Shown here in pieces: positions 14,461 through 18,125 of a stretch of 18,125 nucleotides of DNA (position 1 is the stretch's first letter; each line of letters starts with the position of its first letter). The DNA is from Fidelibacterota bacterium TCS55 (GTDB lineage Bacteria > Fidelibacterota > Marinisomatia > Marinisomatales > TCS55), in the NCBI GenBank assembly GCA_905182385.1, contig CAJJBS010000149.1, positions 1 to 18,125 of the forward strand, given 5' to 3'. The translations under genes were made by a program, and so were the position numbers. A model generated the notes under the pieces. The model saw nothing but the letters and a program-made list of their open reading frames with translations. It was not told the origin of the DNA and ran no database searches.

Positions 14461-16806
14461 ATGAATAATAATTTTGAAAAAGTAGCTATCCTTGGTGCAG
14501 GTGTAATGGGTGCTCAAATTGCTGGACATTTCGCTAATGCGGGAATAACTGCTCTACTATTTGATATAAACCAAGAACTAGCACAAAAAGGAGTCGATGG
14601 CCTCACCAAACATAAACCTGCTCCCTTATATAAACCAAAAAATGCAGAATTAGTATCGCCTTGTAATTATGAGGATCATGTTGAAAAACTTAGTGATGTA
14701 GATCTTGTTATTGAAGCAGTGGCAGAGCGCTTAGATATAAAACATGCAGTTTATATGAATATTCTTCCTCACTTAAAGGAATCAGTTATTCTTACTTCTA
14801 ATACCTCTGGAATACCTTTGGAAGAGCTCACTAAAGTACTTCCAGATACGCTTAAAAAAAGATTTATGATTACCCACTTTTTTAATCCACCTCGTTATAT
14901 GCACTTGTTAGAATTAGTAAAAGGTCAGAACACAGAAATTAACGTTTATAATGAAATTGCTCGATTAGGTGAAGATATACTCGGTAAAGGTATTGTTCAT
15001 GCTAAAGACACACCTAATTTTATTGGTAATAGAATTGGTATTTATGGTATGGCTGTCACTATGAATACTGCTATTGAGCATGGATTAACGGTTGAAGAAG
15101 TGGATAAACTTACTGGTACAGTTGTTGGGCGCCCTAAAAGTGCTACATTTAGAACCGCTGATGTCGTTGGTCTTGATACTATGGTTAATGTATCTAACAC
15201 TTCTTATAAGAACCTTAATGATGATGAAAGAGAACAATTTAAAATTCCTGATTTTCTACAAAAACTAGTGAATGATGGAAATCTTGGTGCTAAAACAAAA
15301 GCTGGTTTTTATAAAAAGACAGAGGATGGAATTCTTTCCCTTGATTTAAAAACAGGCGAATACGGGCCACAAAAAAAAGTCCGCTTTGATGGCTTTCGTA
15401 TTGCTAAAGATAGACAATCGACTGAAGAAAAAATAAAAGCTATGGTCTATAGTGACGATAAAGGAGGAAGGTTTTTCTGGGAAGTTCTTTCTAAGTCATT
15501 AATCTATTCTGCAAATAGAATTCCTGAAATCAGTGATGACATAATAAATATTGATAATGCAATGAAATGGGGATTTGGTTGGGACATGGGTCCTTTTGAA
15601 GTTTGGGATGCAATTGGTGTTTCTGAATCTGTTTTAAAGATGGAAGCAGATGGGAAAAAAGTGCCTGAATGGGTAGAGGAGATGCTTAATTCAGGGCATT
15701 TTAATTTCTATGAGAAGAAAGATGGGCAATTGAATTATTTTGATATTGAATCATCTTCTATGAAAATTCAAGAACCAAATGATAAATCAATCAATCTCAA
15801 TCTACATAAAACAGGTGGAAATGTAATCAAGAAAGATTGGAGTGCGAGCCTTATTAACTTGGGAGATGGAGTATTAAATGTCCAATTTCATTCCGTCTTG
15901 CAACCCACATTAAATCCAATTGATGGATCACTCGCCCAAACTATAAATGATGGAATTGATCTTCTTGATGCTGGAGAATACAAAGCTATGGTTATTGGCC
16001 ACCAAGGACCAAATTTTTGTGCTGGTGCTAATTTAGCAAGTATTATTCAAGTTTGCGAAGCTGGTGAATTTGATAAGCTAGAAAATGCAGTAAAGCAAAT
16101 ACAAGATCTTACTCAACGCATTCGATTTTCAAAAGCCCCAATTATAGCTGCTCCTCACCACCTTACTTTAGGTGGAGGATTTGAATTGATCGGTCCTGCA
16201 GCTCATCGTGTTGCTGCGGGAGAACTTTATGTAGGTTTAGTTGAAGTTGGAGTAGGTTTAATTCCAGGAGCTGGGGGTAACTTGCGTATGATTCTAAATT
16301 TGATGGAAAATAGTGGTAGAGGCAGAATGAATTCTTTTCAAGTAGCACAAAAAGCCTTTGAAACTATTGGATTTGCCAAAGTTGCTACAAGTGGTGAAGA
16401 AGCTAAATATTTAGGATACCTTCTTAAGACAGATACAATTGTATTGAATAACGATCAACGCATTTGGATGGCAAAACAAAAAGCCTTAGAATTAGTGGGT
16501 AATGACTATACTCCTCCGCAATATAGAGATGACCTGAAATTACCTGGAGCCGGTGGTAGAACTGCTATGGCGATGGCTCTGAAAGGATTTAAAGCTCAAG
16601 GTAAAATATCAGAACACGACGAATTTATTGCTAAAAAATTAGCGTTTGTTCTTACTGGCGGTGATAAAGCTGGTCTTACTAAATCAGTGGATGAGCAATA
16701 CCTCCTAGATATTGAGCGTGAAGCATTTGTCTCATTAGCCGGAGAAAAACTATCACAAGATAGAATTAGATTTATGCTCAAAAAAGGCAAACCGTTACGT
16801 AATTAA
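14461..16806 (+). CDS. fadN: 3-hydroxyacyl-CoA dehydrogenase/enoyl-CoA hydratase fusion, FadN-like
   Basis: The 781-residue protein catalyses the hydration and NAD-dependent oxidation steps of beta-oxidation. The dehydrogenase comes first: Rossmann motif GAGVMG (12-17), catalytic pair H139 and E151 in HFFNPPRYMHLLEL, then 3HCDH C-terminal regions including GRPKSATFRTADVVGLDT and FGWDMGPFEVWDAIG. The hydratase follows from about residue 460, with oxyanion motif NFCAGANLA and catalytic E575 (LGGGFEL) and E595 (VEVGVGLIPGAGG), 20 residues apart as in rat crotonase. This dehydrogenase-first order is that of Bacillus FadN (about 790 residues) and the reverse of E. coli FadB. It ends with KPLRN, as FadN does. 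GAGGA precedes the ATG. It is the last gene of the operon; no clear terminator was found after it. Confidence 0.94.
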   Translation: MNNNFEKVAILGAGVMGAQIAGHFANAGITALLFDINQELAQKGVDGLTKHKPAPLYKPKNAELVSPCNYEDHVEKLSDVDLVIEAVAERLDIKHAVYMNILPHLKESVILTSNTSGIPLEELTKVLPDTLKKRFMITHFFNPPRYMHLLELVKGQNTEINVYNEIARLGEDILGKGIVHAKDTPNFIGNRIGIYGMAVTMNTAIEHGLTVEEVDKLTGTVVGRPKSATFRTADVVGLDTMVNVSNTSYKNLNDDEREQFKIPDFLQKLVNDGNLGAKTKAGFYKKTEDGILSLDLKTGEYGPQKKVRFDGFRIAKDRQSTEEKIKAMVYSDDKGGRFFWEVLSKSLIYSANRIPEISDDIINIDNAMKWGFGWDMGPFEVWDAIGVSESVLKMEADGKKVPEWVEEMLNSGHFNFYEKKDGQLNYFDIESSSMKIQEPNDKSINLNLHKTGGNVIKKDWSASLINLGDGVLNVQFHSVLQPTLNPIDGSLAQTINDGIDLLDAGEYKAMVIGHQGPNFCAGANLASIIQVCEAGEFDKLENAVKQIQDLTQRIRFSKAPIIAAPHHLTLGGGFELIGPAAHRVAAGELYVGLVEVGVGLIPGAGGNLRMILNLMENSGRGRMNSFQVAQKAFETIGFAKVATSGEEAKYLGYLLKTDTIVLNNDQRIWMAKQKALELVGNDYTPPQYRDDLKLPGAGGRTAMAMALKGFKAQGKISEHDEFIAKKLAFVLTGGDKAGLTKSVDEQYLLDIEREAFVSLAGEKLSQDRIRFMLKKGKPLRN

Positions 16807-16835
16807 AAACCGTTTGATGAGAATGTTTTCTTTAA

Positions 16836-17225
16836 ATAAATTTACTTGATTATCTTAACCAAGTATTTTCAATAGGTCTCGCTGAAGAGCTTCTCTCTAA
16901 CTCTGCCGCTCCTTTAATTGGTTTATTTATAGGAATTCTAGCAACCAGTCTAATACAAAGCTCTTCCACTACTACCCCCTTAGTTGTCGGTATGGTTGCA
17001 GCTGGCACTTTTGGTGACGATCCTATATTAGCAGTTTCCGCAGCCAATCCTTATATAATGGGCGCAAATATTGGAACAAGCGTGACCAATACTATTGTTT
17101 CGTTAGGTCATATTGTTAATAAAAATGAATTTAAACGGGCTGCAGATCACACAACTAATATTGCGGAAGATGTTATATATTTAGTAAATGGTGATATCAC
17201 TAAATATGGCATAGGAAAACTTTAG
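16836..17225 (+). pseudogene. Na/phosphate cotransporter-PhoU relic (truncated and internally deleted)
   Basis: The open stretch after TAA at 16833 encodes the first Na/Pi cotransporter repeat: GLFIGILATSLIQSSSTTTP with the signature QSSS, then IMGANIGTSVTNTIVSLGHI and NEFKRA. At about 17137-17145 it passes directly into ADHTTNIAEDVIYLVNG, which is the closing helix of a PhoU domain. The second transporter repeat and most of PhoU are missing, as in an in-frame internal deletion of a PNaS-type Na/Pi-PhoU protein. There is no ATG, GTG or TTG before the internal ATG at 16992, which lies after the QSSS motif, so the 5' end is also lost. The stop overlaps the convergent gene by 4 bp. Alternatives are a real short protein or an assembly deletion. 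Confidence 0.75.
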
Positions 17226-18055
17226 TTTCGTTTTAGATAACTTTCTGTAAACACATTATCTTTAAGACCTTGGTCATAGCTTACTTTAATTATATCTAAT
17301 TCTGTTCTGTGTCCATTCTTTAAATTTTTCATCACTAATTTTGTTTGAGTCCAATACTCACCATTCTTAACATGATCAGGGATATCTAATATTTTGAGCT
17401 GCTCATTCTTTTTATTATAAAACTCTATCCTTTTCATTAAATAATTTTTTTTATCTACCCAAATCACTCTCGAACCATACTGTGTTTTTTTTTCAATGGG
17501 GATCGCATTGATCTTATAACATTGTGTACCATAAATAATATCTTCACCCAAAAGTTCATAACTATCAGACTCTAAATCACGTCCAGAAAGGTCTTCATAA
17601 CTGAAGTCTGTTCCCATAAAACTTCGTTCTTTATCTTTTGCACGTATTCTTTTTACTTTCCTTAAAGCAGGTAGGTACAACCATTGATCATCATATTTCG
17701 CATCTAATCTATTCCAGGTTAAAAAAGCCGTTCCATTTACTTCTTTTGGTTCTGAAAATTTTAAAAGTGATTTCATTTTATAGATACCATCATCATATTT
17801 TTTTTCAATTGTAGTAAGTACTCGTGAACGACTTCTTTCTTTATTTCCTTTTGTGGAGACTAAAGTCATTTTCATTATAGTCTCACTATCGGAAGGCTTT
17901 TTTAATTCATCCATTTTTTTAATAATGGATAAGCCAGTCTCTTGACCCATATTATATGTTGGAAATGAAATTGTAATGATTAAAGATAATAATTTTATAA
18001 AATCAACTAATTGTTTTTTACCTAACAATTTAATTTTAAAATTAATGTTTTTCAT
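17222..18055 (-). CDS. LolA-like outer membrane lipoprotein-sorting-type protein
   Basis: The 277-residue protein has a basic N-terminus and a hydrophobic segment (LLSLIITISFP, about 22-32), consistent with export to the periplasm. The body matches the outer membrane lipoprotein-sorting (LolA_like, COG2834-type) family: LSIIKKMDEL, an RSRVLTTIEKKYDDGIYKMKS strand region, KEVNGTAFLTWN, WLYLPALRKVKRI and FMGTDFSYEDLSGRD. In this family such proteins commonly neighbour RND/MMPL-type exporter genes, which would lie outside the window. Only 3 bp separate it from the preceding gene on the same strand, an outer-membrane barrel protein, so both are probably in one operon. The cargo is unknown. Confidence 0.85.
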   Translation of the reverse strand: MKNINFKIKLLGKKQLVDFIKLLSLIITISFPTYNMGQETGLSIIKKMDELKKPSDSETIMKMTLVSTKGNKERSRSRVLTTIEKKYDDGIYKMKSLLKFSEPKEVNGTAFLTWNRLDAKYDDQWLYLPALRKVKRIRAKDKERSFMGTDFSYEDLSGRDLESDSYELLGEDIIYGTQCYKINAIPIEKKTQYGSRVIWVDKKNYLMKRIEFYNKKNEQLKILDIPDHVKNGEYWTQTKLVMKNLKNGHRTELDIIKVSYDQGLKDNVFTESYLKRN

Positions 18056-18058
18056 TTA

Positions 18059-18125
18059 TTAAAAATTATATACAGCGCGAAAAGCTACATTTGAAAAATC
18101 TTCCATAATAGTAAATGTATTATCA
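18059..18125 (-). CDS. Outer-membrane beta-barrel protein, C-terminal tail (partial)
   Basis: Reading leftward from the window edge, the last 22 codons end in EDFSNVAFRAVYNF followed by TAA at 18059-18061. Alternating hydrophobic residues and a terminal phenylalanine are the classic C-terminal strand signal recognised by the BAM machinery. The rest of the gene lies beyond the right edge, so its identity cannot be told. It lies 3 bp before the LolA-like gene. Confidence 0.6.
   Translation of the reverse strand, partial: DNTFTIMEDFSNVAFRAVYNF

Noticed and set aside
16850..17047. 65-codon - strand open frame over the transporter relic
   Set aside because: The + strand frame carries clear Na/Pi cotransporter motifs; the antisense frame is a shadow.
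1..18125. Search for a defence system, CRISPR array, prophage or transposon
   Set aside because: All the protein-coding space is explained by metabolic, transport and envelope genes; no nuclease, recombinase, spaced repeat array or terminal inverted repeats were seen.

Overview
The window is AT-rich (clearly well below 40% GC by eye) and comes from a Gram-negative bacterium. It holds two TonB-dependent outer-membrane receptors, a HmuY-type surface lipoprotein, a LolA-like periplasmic protein and the C-terminus of an outer-membrane beta-barrel. The mix of paired long amidohydrolases, HmuY/HmuR-like heme uptake and CarboxypepD_reg-type receptor N-termini points to the Bacteroidota/FCB side of the tree, for example a marine, low-GC lineage. 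This placement is inference; no rRNA or marker gene is present. No tRNA, rRNA, CRISPR array, insertion sequence or phage gene was seen.

Region 1 (1-3184, + strand): the C-terminal two thirds or so of a tandem amidohydrolase (its start is outside the window) is translationally coupled through an ATGA overlap to a second, secreted amidohydrolase-fold protein that has lost its HxH metal site. A strong bidirectional hairpin terminator and a nested inverted repeat follow.

Region 2 (3285-10182, - strand): an iron/heme acquisition block. In transcription order it holds an FTR1/EfeU-type iron permease, a FecA-like TonB receptor, a TetR regulator, a HmuR-like TonB receptor and a HmuY-like heme-binding lipoprotein. 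The permease and the FecA-like receptor each have a promoter overlapped by a Fur-box-like palindrome of the form AATGAGA-N5-TCTCATT; at the receptor gene it is the core of a 39-bp perfect inverted repeat. The tetR-hmuR-hmuY part has instead a TetR-like operator candidate. The HmuR-like gene has no ATG/GTG/TTG at its proper N-terminus.

Region 3 (10200-16806, + strand): a beta-oxidation operon. An autoregulated TetR (promoter and ACCGAC-N2-GTCGGT operator visible) is followed, with gaps of 6-19 bp, by an acyl-CoA dehydrogenase, a thiolase, a hemolysin III/PAQR-family membrane protein and a fused 3-hydroxyacyl-CoA dehydrogenase/enoyl-CoA hydratase. The three enzymes resemble the Bacillus FadE, FadA and FadN set rather than the enterobacterial FadB/FadA arrangement.

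Region 4 (16807-18125): a decayed Na/phosphate cotransporter, in which the N-terminal transporter repeat is fused in frame to the last part of a PhoU domain. Convergent to it lie a LolA-like outer-membrane lipoprotein-sorting-type protein and the C-terminal tail of an outer-membrane beta-barrel protein that runs off the window.
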